From: Aphelenchoides besseyi | Lineage: Eukaryota; Nematoda; Chromadorea; Rhabditida; Aphelenchoididae | Direction: 5' to 3' | NCBI GenBank assembly: GCA_024699855.1 | Contig: JAMPIQ010000002.1 | Coordinates: 7,316,001-7,380,000 of the forward strand | DNA length: 64,000 nt | Shown: positions 23,545 through 36,000 of the stretch, piece by piece | Layout of the letters: the number at the start of each line of letters is the position of its first letter | Position numbering within the stretch: position 1 is the stretch's first letter | The notes under the pieces: model-generated | What the model was told of the DNA's origin: nothing | Seen by the model: only the letters and a program-made list of their open reading frames with translations | Database searches by the model: none | Translations under genes and position numbers: made by a program

Positions 23545-24627
23545 TTACCAATCATCCACGTCGGCGTTCTGTTGACTTGGCGGCAAGTAGTAGCCGCTGT
23601 TGGCGACGTTGGCCGGTTGTTGGATCGAAGTGTTTGGGAACGATTGGAAGTTGCCCATCATCGGCTGAGCATTTCGACTCACGTCTTCCGACGCGGCTGC
23701 CCAGTCGTCGATCACTTGCGGTTGGAACTCCATTTGTTGGTACGATTCAATGGGCGCCGCATTCCACTGAAAGCAGTTCGATCAGTGACCTCAAACCAGA
23801 ACTGGAACTCACGTCTTCGGGTGGAGCAATTTCGACCGGATGCTGGGCTTCGACCTTTCCCGCGGCTTCCAATTCTTCGCGCTTCTTCTCCTCTTCTGGA
23901 TCACGATAGAAATAAAGATCGGGCATAATCTTCTTGCCGTCCAACTCGAAGAACGACTCTGCTTCATCGACGGTGATACGATTGCGAAGACGCAGAATTT
24001 CACGCGACAAGAACCACCACATCAAACCGACCGCTTCGATGCCCTAAAGTGGATCGTTCGCTTCGTGAGTAGGCGTTGCACTCACCTTGTTGTTGGCCGG
24101 AATGGCGATGTCGACGTACTTCAACGGCGAATCGGAGTTGGTGAACGCGATGACCGGCACATTCACGTAAGAAGCTTCGTTGATGGCTTGATGGTCGGCG
24201 CGTGGATCGGAGACGATGATCAAACGCGGCTCCTTGAAGTTGCGCTTTTGAATTTGATTGGTGAATGATCCGGGAACGAAGCGTCCAACAATCGCGGTGG
24301 CGCCCGTGTGCGCGGCGAATTTGAGAAGCGCACGCTGCGCGAACGGCCGCGCCGAAACGACGCAAACGTCCGCCGGATTCTCGATGGCGGCGATCGCACG
24401 CGCAGCCAACAACAGTTTTTCCCACGACTTCCCGATGTCGATCAGATGAGTGCCTGAAAGCAGCGGCTCGAAGGTCCCGCTTCCCGTCACTCACCGTCAT
24501 CGCGGCGTTTGAAGACGTACTGCGCGGATTGGAAGTCGGTGGTGCCGGTGCCGAGATGCGCATCACAGACCAGGAACTTGAACGCGTCGCCCTCTTTCAA
24601 TTTCAACTTCTCGTGACCTCCAGACAT
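23545..24627 (-). CDS. rpsa: 40S ribosomal protein SA (uS2)
   Basis: Cytosolic small-subunit protein uS2, the laminin-receptor-like form with an acidic tail. The start [20 protein letters not shown] lies after a TTTTCAG acceptor 11 nt upstream. Core motifs include YVFKRRDDG(T)[50 protein letters not shown], the signature [20 protein letters not shown], and [20 protein letters not shown]. The helix [15 protein letters not shown] and the tail [13 protein letters not shown], ending QNADVDDW, match metazoan RPSA. Introns lie at about 24458-24498, 24042-24085 and 23762-23812. It is noticeably richer in GC-ending codons than its neighbours, as expected for a highly expressed gene. Confidence 0.95.
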
Positions 24628-25545
24628 TTCGAGCGCGAATCTGAAAACGCTTCGTTATGACCACAACATTCGAGTGGACGTGTCGATTCGCGTTTCGACA
24701 GCGAAAAGACGCCCGAGCTAACTGAAGGAAAAACGAAAACACCGACGATTGGCATTCAAAAGCGAATGTGCAAAGCGAACTGCGTCGTCGTATGTTGGGT
24801 GGTGGCTAGGAGTCACGAGGAAGGTTCACCAGCGGCCCGGTTGTCGGTCGTCTGCAGCGACCAAGAAGTCGAAGACGGAAATCGTTGTAATCAAAAACAA
24901 CGGCCGTTGAGATCCTAATTCTGTTGAACGCGAGTGAACAGATTGAGATTATCGATTCGTTGGCATCTGATCGCAATTCTCCTTCAGCAACACAAGTGTT
25001 CCTATACTTAAAACAAAATTTTCGATTACAAAAAACAAACAAAAGATAAACGTTGTTGCGATATTTAAGGGTTTCAAATCGCGATAAATGATAAGATGTT
25101 TGGAGAAGATCCACAAGCTATTAACTTAAATCTTCTAATTGGCTTATAAATTGACCGGAGAAAGAAAATAGAATATATGTGGAGGAGATTTGTAGTGGAA
25201 AGTGGCGATCTTTTATGAGCAACCAGAAACTGTTTGTCATACTACCGGGCAGCACAATCGAATGAGTTTATTCTTATGTTTCCTGCTAATGGTTAACTAG
25301 AAGTTGACTACAACGAGATTCTGGATCCGATTAGACAAACGAATCGTTCGATGTCTTCTTGAAACAATAAAAACTACTGTTCTTATTTATAATCATCGAT
25401 CGTACATTTAATGTAACAACAATAAGTGGAAATAAGGAAAGAACGGTCTGTGTCTAAACGAAGTGAAAGTGTACGGTTAGTGAAGAAAAAGGAGCGAGAT
25501 CCATTGTATTATGGCACATCTCTTAATTGCATCTTGAGCTGTTGA
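24628..25545. other. Intergenic, RPSA 5' flank
   Basis: Contains the GTTTTCAG acceptor for RPSA. No supported gene; the open frame at 24806-25114 has no support. Confidence 0.5.
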
Positions 25546-27311
25546 TTATTGTGTTGGGTCGATAATCAAGAATTTGGATGGATCGGGAAGCTTACTGCGC
25601 AGTTGACGCAGACAATTTCCAGTCGAAAGTTCGTCCAAAAGCAAACTCGTGGAAACACCAAATCGACTGTCGTCAACGTACAAACTCGTGGATGACGGCT
25701 CAAGTCCACAGTGAGAAGGAATTCGGATTCCGTTACTGTAAGTCAAGTTCTCAATTTCCTTCTTCAGCGCCGGCCACACTACATCACGAACCATATCTGA
25801 AAATGAAATTGCCGATTAAAATGAGAGAACAGAACAAACCGTGAACAAGATCTTGAATGAAAACGTTCCATGCAGAAGGAAAAGCCCCGATTCCGACTTT
25901 AATTGATGTGTTTAGAAGGTTGATCTGCGTTCGAAAGGTTCCATCTTCAATTTGTGGTAAAACTTGAACGGTGATGTTAAGTGAAGAAAAGGAGATGAAA
26001 ACCGATTGAACGTTGCTCGTCGGATTAACAACTTTCAATGACATCCGATTGCTTCTGTAAGTACAAATAATCAGTTGAAATTGATTTCCGAAACCTACTC
26101 GTCAATAACCAACGACTTGTTGCCGGTAGTTAAATGCGGCGGTCCGTTGGCGAAAACTTTCAATTCGAAATAACAATCAGCGCACAGAACGGCCAAAAAC
26201 TCGCGTGTTGAACGAGGAAGTTTTGTGCTGTTGACAGGAATACGCTCACTCATCCACTCGAATGTCCAATCGAACAACTCAACGATTTCATTCACCAAAG
26301 CATCTTCGACCCACAATTCCAAACGACGTTCGTAGAGTTCACGCTCAGCAACTAAACAACTTGATTAGTTGTCTGACACGTATTGATTTACGTTTTTGTA
26401 CGTTTTCGTCTCTCAACATTTCGCTTTCTGCATTCATTTCGTCGAAAATTGTAGTCAATGGCATTTCTGTGGCTTCAGCTATTTGAAGATCGTCCAATTC
26501 TTTGCTGCCCCATTTGATATGTGCCGACATCGTTAACTGTTCGTCTCCTGATTCCACTGATTGCAATTCGATCTTCAAAGTTGTGTTCTTTTGACGCATA
26601 TGTCGTTGAAATTTGGGAGGAATCACGTTGACTAATGGTATCTCACTGAAAACCATAAGAGATGTTCAGTTACAGATCAATTTTTGTTCTTACATTGTGT
26701 AATTATTACGCAATGATGTTAGTGGATCGGCGATGGAATTGCAAACAGCGCTTTGGACCAACGATCGTGGAACCAACTGAACAAATGGCTTGACCATGTA
26801 GTTGAGAAATACGGAGTGTTCGAGGCGGACATCAATTGGACCGTCGCCAACATCGCATTTGTCTAAAGCCAATTTGAGATCCTCCACTTTCAAGCGAATA
26901 TCAGCGTAAGGAATCTAAACGATTTTCTATCGATCATCCAATTTAACAAACCTCAGCATGCACGTTGGCTGTATCTTCGCCCAAATAGAAAGGTAACGGT
27001 AGGACCATATCGCTGGTCAAATAGACAGTCAAATTCATCATTTGCACATCAACCACATCGTCGTGGAATCGCACGTCCATGTTTCGCATCAAAACTCGTG
27101 CCTTCGCATCGAAATGAGCGACCGGATCGAACCACGGGTTTTTCGAACTCACTAACTCCAAATCAAGACGTCGTGGTTGTTGAAGAACACTGTGAATTCC
27201 ATGAGATACCAATTGACTGGCCGCCTTGGATCCCAAATTGAATCCCAAATCGGCAGCGTATGTCAGTGAAATGAAAATCGCAAAAAAAAAGATCCATAGC
27301 ACTGATGTCAT
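25546..27311 (-). CDS. BPI/LBP/CETP-family secreted lipid-binding protein
   Basis: A signal peptide (MTSVLWIFFFAIFISLTYA) starts 7 nt after a TTTTTTAG acceptor, a likely trans-splice site. The mature protein begins ADLGFNLGSKAASQLVSHGI and runs through two beta-rich BPI-like halves: LVSSKNPWFDPVAHFDAKAR and MQNLTVYLTSDMVLPLPF-type strands in the first, FISFSSLNITVQVLPQIEDG and RTQINLLNTSIKVGIGAFPS in the second. The end resembles the BPI C-terminal sheet (SNGIRIPSHCGLEPSST). Two cysteines in the first half (ALDKCDVGDG, QSAVCNSIAD) may form the conserved BPI disulfide. Several short introns; frame intact. A role in lipid or LPS binding is inferred from the family. Confidence 0.85.
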
Positions 27312-28128
27312 GGCTCTAAAAAACGAAAGACAATGAAGAAAACAGCATGAGCAGTCAGTTTTTAGTATCCGCGGTTGTCGTGTTTGAACGGAACCAAGGA
27401 AGATCACAATCTGAACAAAAGCGGCAGACTGCGATGCACGTGCGAAAGCGGCAAATAACTCAAAACAAAGTGCTGCTCGCAAGCGATGACAATCCTTGGG
27501 GAACTCGAAAAGCATTTGAAATCAAAACATTCAATCGGATATCAAAAGAATCTAAAAGCTTTCTTGGTGTTTCGTAAACAACAGTCGGCTGATTGTCTTC
27601 ATAATCGTGGGCGTTCAGTGAAATAAAAGAAACGAACAGTCGATTCTTTCGCGTCGACAGAACAAAAATCCAACAATGTTGCTAAGTGGCTCAAAGTCCG
27701 TTGACGTGGTTTGTGACGTTGATAAGTGTATGGGAAACTCGCGGTGTAAAAAGAACGCATTGGAGCACACACCTCGAAGACGACGCGCTCATTTGCGCTC
27801 ACGGGTACCCTGTTGATTTCGCCTTCTTCTCGCGCATTTGCTGTCGAAACGCTGAAGACGGACGGAAATTTTGCGTGGTTGTCGTTGAGGAAGACGAACG
27901 TCGACGAGCAAAATGGTCGACAGATCGTTGCGGTGTCAAAACAGTGGTGGAGATCTTTAGAAACAAGAAAGAAACAGTCGAGCATTTTCATAAAACTAGA
28001 AATTTACATCAGAAATTTGCATACAAATGAAAGAGTATAAATAGCAAGCGTTGAAACGAAGTCGTCACTCGTGCTCGGGTTTGTGCTTGCAATCTTTGCT
28101 CTCTGTCTCAACGTTCGTGAATCAACAA
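27312..28128. other. Divergent promoter region
   Basis: Upstream of the BPI-like gene (-) and the repeat-protein gene (+). Open frames at 27599-28030 on both strands overlap each other and lack support. It carries the TATA box at 28036. Confidence 0.5.
28036..28043 (+). promoter_or_regulatory. TATA box of the repeat-protein gene
   Basis: TATAAATA lies 93 nt upstream of the ATG at 28129, so initiation near 28066 would give a leader of about 60 nt. It marks a strong focused promoter. Confidence 0.55.
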
Positions 28129-29904
28129 TGGCTGTTTCGTGTTATCTCGGTGCTGGTGCGAACAAGCCGTCTGCTGGAACCACGTCCGCTTACTTCGCTG
28201 CTCCGGGATCGGCTCCGGCCGGTGGTCAAGGCGCGTCAATTCCTCAAGGAACGGCACCTGGTGGTGGTGGAGCGACTTCGGCCTACTTCTCGCCCACTGG
28301 TGGTGGAGCTGCGAACACTACCAGTGCTTACTTCAGTCCAACTCCCACTGCCGCCGGTGTTCCGCCCGTTGGTGCAAGTCCCGTTTCAAGTGCGCCAGCT
28401 GGTGGTTTGTTTTTCGGCACTCTTCAATCATTTATTCTTTTCATTTCAGGACAATCGACTATGACAGCGATTGGTGGAGCTCCAGCAGTCGGAGGCCAAA
28501 GCACGATGACGGCGATTGGTGGAGCTCCAGCAGTCGGAGGCCAAAGCACGATGACGGCGATCGGTGGAGTTCCAGCGGCCGGAGGTCAAAGCACGATGAC
28601 GGCAATCGGTGGAGTTCCGGCGGCCGGAGGTCAAAGCACGATGACGGCGATCGGTGGAGTTCCGGCGGCCGGAGGTCAGAGCACGATGACTGCCGTTGGT
28701 GCACCAATCGGTGGAGGAGGTTTGTTTTTTATCAAGCTTAATTTACTCTTCCGTTTTGAGGACGTTCAACCATGACGGCTGTTGGAGCACCCATTGGTGG
28801 CCAATCGACCATGACTGCCGTTGGGGCTCCATTGGGAGGAGGCCAAAGTACGATGACTGCCGTTGGCGCGCCAGTTGGTGGTGGAGGTTTGCCATAAATA
28901 TTTCGTTCTGATTGACATCTTTGCTCTTCAGGACGTTCGACCATGACAGCTGTTGGAGCACCTCTCGGTGGACAAAGCACGATGACCGCAATTGGTGGAG
29001 CACCAGCCGGAGGTGAGTTATTTTGTATGAATTCGTTGAACTTCATTTTCAGGTCAATCAACCATGACCGCTGTTGGTGCTCCAATTGGTGGACAATCAA
29101 CGATGACTGCTGTCGGAGCGCCGTTGGGAGGAGGTCAGAGCACGATGACTGCCGTTGGTGCGCCAATGGGCGGAGGAGGTTGGTTTATTTGCAATTCCTG
29201 TTCATCAATCGACCTTTAGGACGTTCGACCATGACTGCTGTCGGTGCACCGCTCGGTGGCCAAGGTACGATGACTGCGGTTCAAGTTGTTACTCCATCTG
29301 GAACTTCGACGATGACGGCTGTTGGCGCTCCATTGGGCGGTGGACAGAGCACGATGACTGCGATTGGTGGTGCACCGGCCGGAGGTAAGTTTTCCACTTC
29401 ATTTCTGCTCTTGAGTCGCTCGTTCTTCAGGTCAATCAACTATGACTGCCATTGGTGGTGTTCCGGCGCCAGCTGGTGGTCAGTTTTTGAATCATTGCAC
29501 AATTAAATCATGTTGTTTCAGGCCAATCAACTATGACCGCAGTTGGTGGTGCTCCGGCACCTGGTGGAACTTCGACGTTGACTGCTGTTGGAAACGCAGG
29601 GGGAGCCGGTGGTGGAAGCGGTTTGTTTTTGCATAGCAACCAAATTCATGTCTTTTCAGTCCCAAATCAATCAGGAGGATCGGTGCCGGCCGGTGGAACC
29701 ACTTCAGCGTACTTCGGCGTTGGACAAAGCAATCCGGGAGCCCAATCGGCTTACTTCGGCGTTGGTGGCGGAACCGGTGGCAATAAACCAATGGGCGGTG
29801 GAGGAGGTTCAAACCCGCTACCCGGCACTAGCGCTTATTTTGCTCCGTCTGGCGGCGCAGGGTCGAATCCGGGAACGACTTCGGCGTACTTCAGCCCGAA
29901 GTAA
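28129..29904 (+). CDS. Gly-rich repeat protein with TSAYF and STMTA motifs
   Basis: Low-complexity modular protein encoded by nine exons. The ATG at 28129 (MAVSCYLGAGANKPS) has a good context; the frame stays open upstream to a non-ATG codon. The N-terminus has three TSAYF(A/S)-type motifs. The middle is about 21 tandem units of (Q/R)STMTA(I/V)G(G)APxGG. The C-terminus has four more (T/Q)SAYF motifs, ending TTSAYFSPK. All eight introns are 38-49 nt and phase 1, so any internal exon could be skipped without a frameshift. Several donors are GTTTG or GTTGG, not GTAAG. No signal peptide is evident if the ATG is right. Function unknown; a structural, assembly or phase-separating role is speculative. 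AATAAA at 29950. Confidence 0.85.
28449..28719 (+). repeat. Tandem 45-nt coding repeat, six units
   Basis: Exon 2 of the repeat-protein gene holds six near-identical units encoding QSTMTAIGG(A/V)PA(V/A)GG. Adjacent units differ by a few, mostly synonymous or Ala/Val, changes, indicating recent unequal crossing-over or gene conversion. Confidence 0.9.
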
Positions 29905-30958
29905 AGTTGCAAGCACATCTTTCTGTCGTCGTGTACGTTTTTTCTTTGAAATAAAAAACCGAGTGTATTAGTTTGTTTGACAAGTTAATTGAAGAATTAG
30001 ACCAAGAAGTCAAAAACAAATCGAAAACAACTACTCTAGATCTTCCATTCCATCACGATAAAGTAGGAGGTTACGGATACAGATGTTAAGTGCACGCGAA
30101 TATTAAAAGAGAAAGGAAATAGCTAGGAAATGAGCGTTTCAAATCTCACGATGGGCAATAGAAACTGATCCGATAGTTTACGCACAGTCATTGTAATCGC
30201 AAATACAATCAAAAAGCGAATGCACCAGTGACATTTGTTTTGCCGTCGGAACCTTGAATGAAAGAGTAGATCTCGTACCGTGAGTTATAACCACTTGATT
30301 CCGATGTGAAATTTACGATTTTTTTTTGTTTAATGGACTTTCTGCGACACCAGCGATCCCTTAACACTCGCAGATATACGGCGGTTTCGGTGTATACCGA
30401 GTATGGATCGACACCACCGAAGTGGCAACGACCAAAGAAAACGACACTCGATCGTCTTACCTGCGCGGCAGCAAAAGAAAACTCCGATGGGATCACCGCC
30501 TTTATCCCACTATATCTTTTCGTCCGATCCTCTACTCATGTTTTGCGCTATTTCCACCGTTAGCCCGGAGGCATTTTTGTCTACACTGCCATCATCACTG
30601 CGCATTAAATCAAGAAATCATTTCGACTCAGCAAATTATACAAGATCAAGATGAAATCACAACTTTTTATTTATACGTACAATCCTGTAGGAATTTTCAT
30701 GTAAGAGATTGTTGCGTACTTTTAGTTCTAGCTATTCGATAATCTTAACATCTGTTTAACTCTTTTCCAACACAACATTTGCATTCGATGACAGCCAGAC
30801 GGACGGATAAGCGGAATAGGTGTGGGGGATAAACAAAAAAATGCAAAAGCTTTGGCTGTTTTCCATACTCATGTAAACTTTGAGCTTGATGACTAGACGA
30901 ATCGAGTACGTAGTCATTGAATGGGTCTAACAGACGACTCAAACTATTTACTTGTCAA
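29905..30958. other. Intergenic 1.05 kb with an unresolved minus-strand candidate
   Basis: Poly(A) signal at 29950. On the minus strand, 30209-30650 contains an open frame (GRCHFGGVDPYSVYTETAVY) and a perfect GTAAGA donor near 30464, but no complete gene model could be made. Confidence 0.35.
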
Positions 30959-32425
30959 TTATATTAAGACAAAGAGCGGAGGGCTGGGTTCCGAAGTCCT
31001 TTGTTGATTCGATGTTTGAACATAGATCACGTATCGAGATCCAATCTGAAGATCGTCCAGGGATATGCAAACCTCTCCATCACGACCCTAAATGTCAAAA
31101 TCAGTTCGTTCAGCCCCTCTCACTCTCTACCGTTTCGATTTTATTTCGATTCAAACGAACGAATTCTGTTTCTTTCTGATCGACATACTCGCGAATTAAC
31201 ATTACATTCGATCGAAAATTGTCTCCCGAAACTTCGTGCGCTCGACGCGGTCGACTTCTTCGATTCGATGAACTCGGAGTTTTTCGTGATGTAGGAAATA
31301 TTGAGACTTCTCGAATATGAACCGAATACTCAACATCATTAAGTGAATTAGCAGGCTGCCAACAAAACACTCGTCGTGATCTACGTCCTTTGCGTACTTG
31401 CAAATTAACGGGTGGTTCGAGATTCAACACTAAAACGAAAGATTAAACGTAGACAAACACTCAGAACTTACTGCTTCCTTTGTTAAAACAATCTAGAATT
31501 TCGGGTAGATAATATAAGCACAATCGATGTGACTTTTTTAGCATCTAAAAGTATCGTTTACTACATATTCACTAGTTAGATGGTGACAAACCGCAAAAGT
31601 AAATGAGCAAAAATCGTAACAAAATGATGGAACGGCTCGTTGTTTGCAACATGGGACGTAATCTCGTTTTCCATTATCTGTAGCACAATACAAGAAGCTC
31701 TTATAATCACGAGTTCTGCATCTAAACAAAAAGTCTCGTAGACCGGTAGATTCAATTATAACCCACGATGTTGGATCGAAAAACTCCAAATTCAAGTCTT
31801 TTGGTTTGCAAATTGGTTTACACAGAGGAGATACATTTTGTTCGACACAACATTCCGTGTAATCATAAGTTATATTCTCGTGAAACCCGTTTTTAAGTCC
31901 ACTCTCTAAAAACATATTTGTTGTTTAAGTAGAATACGAACCTAAGACGTCGATCTGGAAGTTCAGTTGTTGTGGCTCACGATGGAGTTGACAACTGTAT
32001 TTTCCAGAGTCTTCTGTGGTTAAATTCTTGATTAGCAACGTGTACTCGTCTGTTGAACACGAATCTAAGACGAAGTTAGTTTGATTAGTTCGTAGAGTGC
32101 TTACCTCCGGGTTCTGGAATGGTAGTTCGTTGTAAAAGAACGTTGTTTGGTTCAATTCCCGAAGTTGGTTGGAAATCAGTTCCGTTAAAGATCATCAACT
32201 CATTTTTGAACCACGCAATCTACAACCCAATTTAAAGGGTGTTGTCAATGGAAAACTTACATTCAATGGTTTTTCTCCACGACAATAAAAGACCGAACAC
32301 TGCAATCGACCAGTGAACCCTCGGACCACAGAGATAAAGTTTTCGTTTGTCGAAATCAATTGAACTGACTGAGCAACTAATACGAAGTGACCGCAGAAGA
32401 CAAACACAAAAACATGTGTTTGCAT
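30959..32425 (-). CDS. Ig + DB module + FN3 secreted protein (IGDB-like)
   Basis: A signal peptide (MQTHVFVFVFCGHFVLVAQS) leads into an Ig domain with the two Cys and the hallmark D-x-G-x-Y-x-C (TTEDSGKYSCQLHREPQQLN). After a 36-nt intron comes a nematode DB module: YTECCVEQNVSPLCKPICKP, then YVPCCKQRAVPSFCYDFCSF and, after a 47-nt intron with donor GTTTGTC, HRLCLYYLPEILDCFNKGS. An FN3 domain follows (LEPPVNLQVRKGRRSRRVFC through LDDLQIGSRYVIYVQTSNQQ). The stop is at 30959. All joins are in phase. The architecture equals the C. elegans IGDB proteins, extracellular or cell-surface proteins of little-known role. No C-terminal TM helix is visible, so it is probably secreted. Confidence 0.8.
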
Positions 32426-33034
32426 GATGTCGAGCAAAAAAGGAAAGTGAAGTGAATTCACTTGACTCGGGAATCGCAATAAACCGCCGTATTGTTGTTC
32501 CGACTATTCCTCGCTGTCTAACGATCCATCTTTCAACCACTTGAAATGAATTACTTTTGTTCGAAGATTGAAATGTCGCAACACGTGAATTAGATTTCTG
32601 AATTCGTTGTAGCGCTTTTTGTACTCATCTTACTCTCGAAACCGCAAATTCAACACTTCCGTTCTGTCGACCGGTTGATGTGTTCGTCGATTAAAACAAC
32701 CACCGTCTTTTCTCACGTTTGCACAGAAACGAGTTTGAGCGAAAGTGGGCGTACAGAAACGATGACCGTGAACTAAAACTTTATTGACTTTATAATAAAT
32801 TAATTACAATAATCCCTAAAAGATGACAAGTGAAAAAACGTAGCTAAACGATGTGAACCGTTTAATGAATTTGCGCCATTGACAAACCCCCGTATTTTGG
32901 CGCTCTCATGTTAACATAAAACTACACATCCCATAGACTCATTTTACAATAAAAATAATTGGCGAGTTAACAAAAAAGGCCTTAGCAACAAAAATCGGCA
33001 CTTTTATCGCACAGTTCAGATATGCTTAGGGAAC
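32426..33034. other. Intergenic, nothing recognised
   Basis: Promoter side of the IGDB-like gene and 3' flank of USO1. AT-rich around 32790-32820. Confidence 0.5.
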
Positions 33035-36000
33035 TTAAACAAGACTATTTGGCTGTTCATTGTTTGCAACGGCTTCCTCTGATTCATCATCAGTCACCAC
33101 TTCGTTGTGAGCACGTAGACGTTGACGGTAATTCGTGATCTTTGCGTCTTGTTCGGCCAACAGCAACAGCGTATCGTCGTGTTCTCGTCTGATCGATTCA
33201 AGTTCATTTTTCGTTGCATTCTGTAAACGTGCAAAGATAACAGAAGCCAAAACATTGGCGCCTACCAGTTCTTTGTACGATGTTGTTGCGAGTTGTCGCT
33301 TCAAATCGTTCAACTCCATATTTAACTGTTGATTCTCGTGTTTCTGTCGTTCCAACGCTGCGACGGTTTCGGCTTGACTTTTGCTTTGTCCCTCAAAACA
33401 TTGCCATCCGAATCGCAACTGTTGTTCCATCTCCACCAACTGATTTTGCAGTTGAGTGATAGCCGCGGCTTGCGGATCGGGAAGCTGTGAAATCTGATAA
33501 GCTTGCCATTGCTCTCCCCACACTCTTCGCCTTTCAGCTTCAGCTTGCCATTGCTGACAAACCCTAAAAAGCAGAAATCACCACAAGTTCAACTGTAAAC
33601 CTACGCAGTCAACTGTTCATATTGCGACCACAATCCCGCATAATCTGAACACTGTTGACTTCTTTCGGCCAATTGACGTTTGAGCTCTTCAGTTTCGGTG
33701 CGCAACATTTGCAGTTCCGCGTTTTTGACAGTCGATCCATTGAGATTTGGCTGAAACAAATCAATTAAGAAAGAAAGCAAACTGATGTCTTCAGAACATT
33801 GAAGCACAATAAGTTCAGGCAAAGCACAAAAATCAATTTCAATAAGCGAAAGAAGAAAGTTTTAAAGAAAAATTATCGAACTTTTTCACACACAACATCA
33901 TCTAAAGGATATAAAGCGCTAAAAAGACAAAAACCGCACACTGTCTACGAACTCCCATACTTCGTCGGTCGATTGACCAGTCTCGCCGTTGATGTTGTTC
34001 TTTTCAGCGGCAGCCCGTAGCTGATCGACTTGCTGTTTGAGTTCTGCGATATGTTCATCCTGTTGTTTAATTAGTTTCTTGTATGACGTAACGATAACGT
34101 CCGAATTCGTCGACGAACCAACAAAATCCCCGTTTGGTCGGAATATTTTTGTTAGTGGACCTAGAAAACAAAACCAAATAAAAACTTATGAGAAAACAAA
34201 CCTTCTAATGTCTTGAAGAGTTTAGCGAACTGGTACTCGAGCAGCAAATCCTGTGGATTGCCAACAGTCGGCATCGGTTTTTGTGCGGCACGAATGTAGA
34301 ATTCGGTCTTTGTCACTCCCTCTAAACACTCGGCCACTGCATCCATCCCAACTCGTCGATTAACAACATCCATTAACTTATTTCTGTAAAATCAAGAAAT
34401 TGAATTGTCGATCGTGAGTTCGAAAGAACTTACTTGCGATCGGAATCCTGATTCTCATAGTGCTGAATACAAATGCCCAACAAAAACGCAATCAGTCCTT
34501 TGATTACTTGATCTTCGCCTTCGCGTAGTTCGGTATTCGTTTCCACTACAAACCACGTTATTTAAAATTAGAAACATTAAATCTCACCAAGATGCGATGT
34601 CAAGTAATCGATATGTGCATCTTTAGCAACAAATTCTTCAATAGCTTGACCGCAGTTGTGAAGCCAAACAGAAAGCAACATCAAAAGAGCACAACGAGTT
34701 TGAAGTCGACGAGCTCCAAGTGAAATCAGCAAATTGCCGATGTGCGCAAGAAGAGTCGACGGTTCTTGACTCGGCATCGTTTCGAGTTGAACACGCAAAA
34801 GTTGAGGTTTCAAGTGGTCTGCTTCGAAGAGAACGTGCATCAAGCAAACAGCACCAAACCAAACTTGCACGGACTCTGAACTGATAATCGAAGCACACAA
34901 ATATTGACCAAGACTCTCATTCAGCTGTCGTTTCTGAACTTGTCCATTCTCTGCTTGTTTTTCCGTATCATCGGGAAGAAGCGAATCGATGATCTGAAAG
35001 CGAATGCACAATATCAGAACTGAACCGTTGACGTACTCTTTGTTTCCCGGTATCATTTCCATACAAATAGCAGAGAAAACAATAGAAGACGGAACATCGT
35101 AAACGAAAAAGTTGCTTTTCGGTTGTCATTGTGATCAAAAGCATCAACAAAGCAGATCTGTAATGCTCAGTTGTCTACATTTTAACCCAATAAACTCACT
35201 TGGTTCCTTCAGGAGTGGAGACTGTTGAGGCCGCAAAATGATTTTGATTTGCGTAATTACCGCGAATCACATCGGCAAGGGTTGCGGCCGTTTCAGTCAA
35301 GACATCGGCCGACACTTCGACTTCTGACAAGAAAACTCGACATAGAAGATCAATTAAACCTAAAAATTTAAATGACTAATTTCAGTAAAAGCGTTGAGTA
35401 ACCAGTTTGAAGAAGACAACGTTGTGAGGCGTGTGTGTTGGCATGAGCGTTGTCAACAGGCGATACAAGTGCACGTATGACTTGCAAAATGAAAATGAAA
35501 TTTGCGGTCTTTTGCGGCAACCAATCGGATTCCAAAGTGATATCCGCATCTTCCCGTGGGTACAGAAACTCTCCAGTTAGTTGATTTAAACGGTTGATCA
35601 AACTGAAAACAAACCAAAATGACACAGCAACAGTGTTTGTAAGTAACCTGTTTTCTCGAAAGAGTTGTTGATTGTTCGCATTCTTCTTCAACAAATTCAA
35701 CATCACAAACAAACAGTCTTCGATTACGATGCCTAAAAACGATAATAAACATTCGAAGACCACTTCTCTCTACTCACTGTCCGTTGGTTCCTGTTCGATG
35801 ATTGAGAACAAAAGTTGAAAGCAGTTTTGGAAGACAAGAAGCTGTTGAAGTTGAAGGTTCCCACGGCTTAATTCGCTTAGCATCAATACCACATGGTTTC
35901 GTATGATTTCTCGTTGCTCATGCAGTAGCTCGACAACTCGACTTGTTCCTGTTGGATCGCGAATAATCGCGTCTTGAACTTCACCGGCACGATGACGAAG

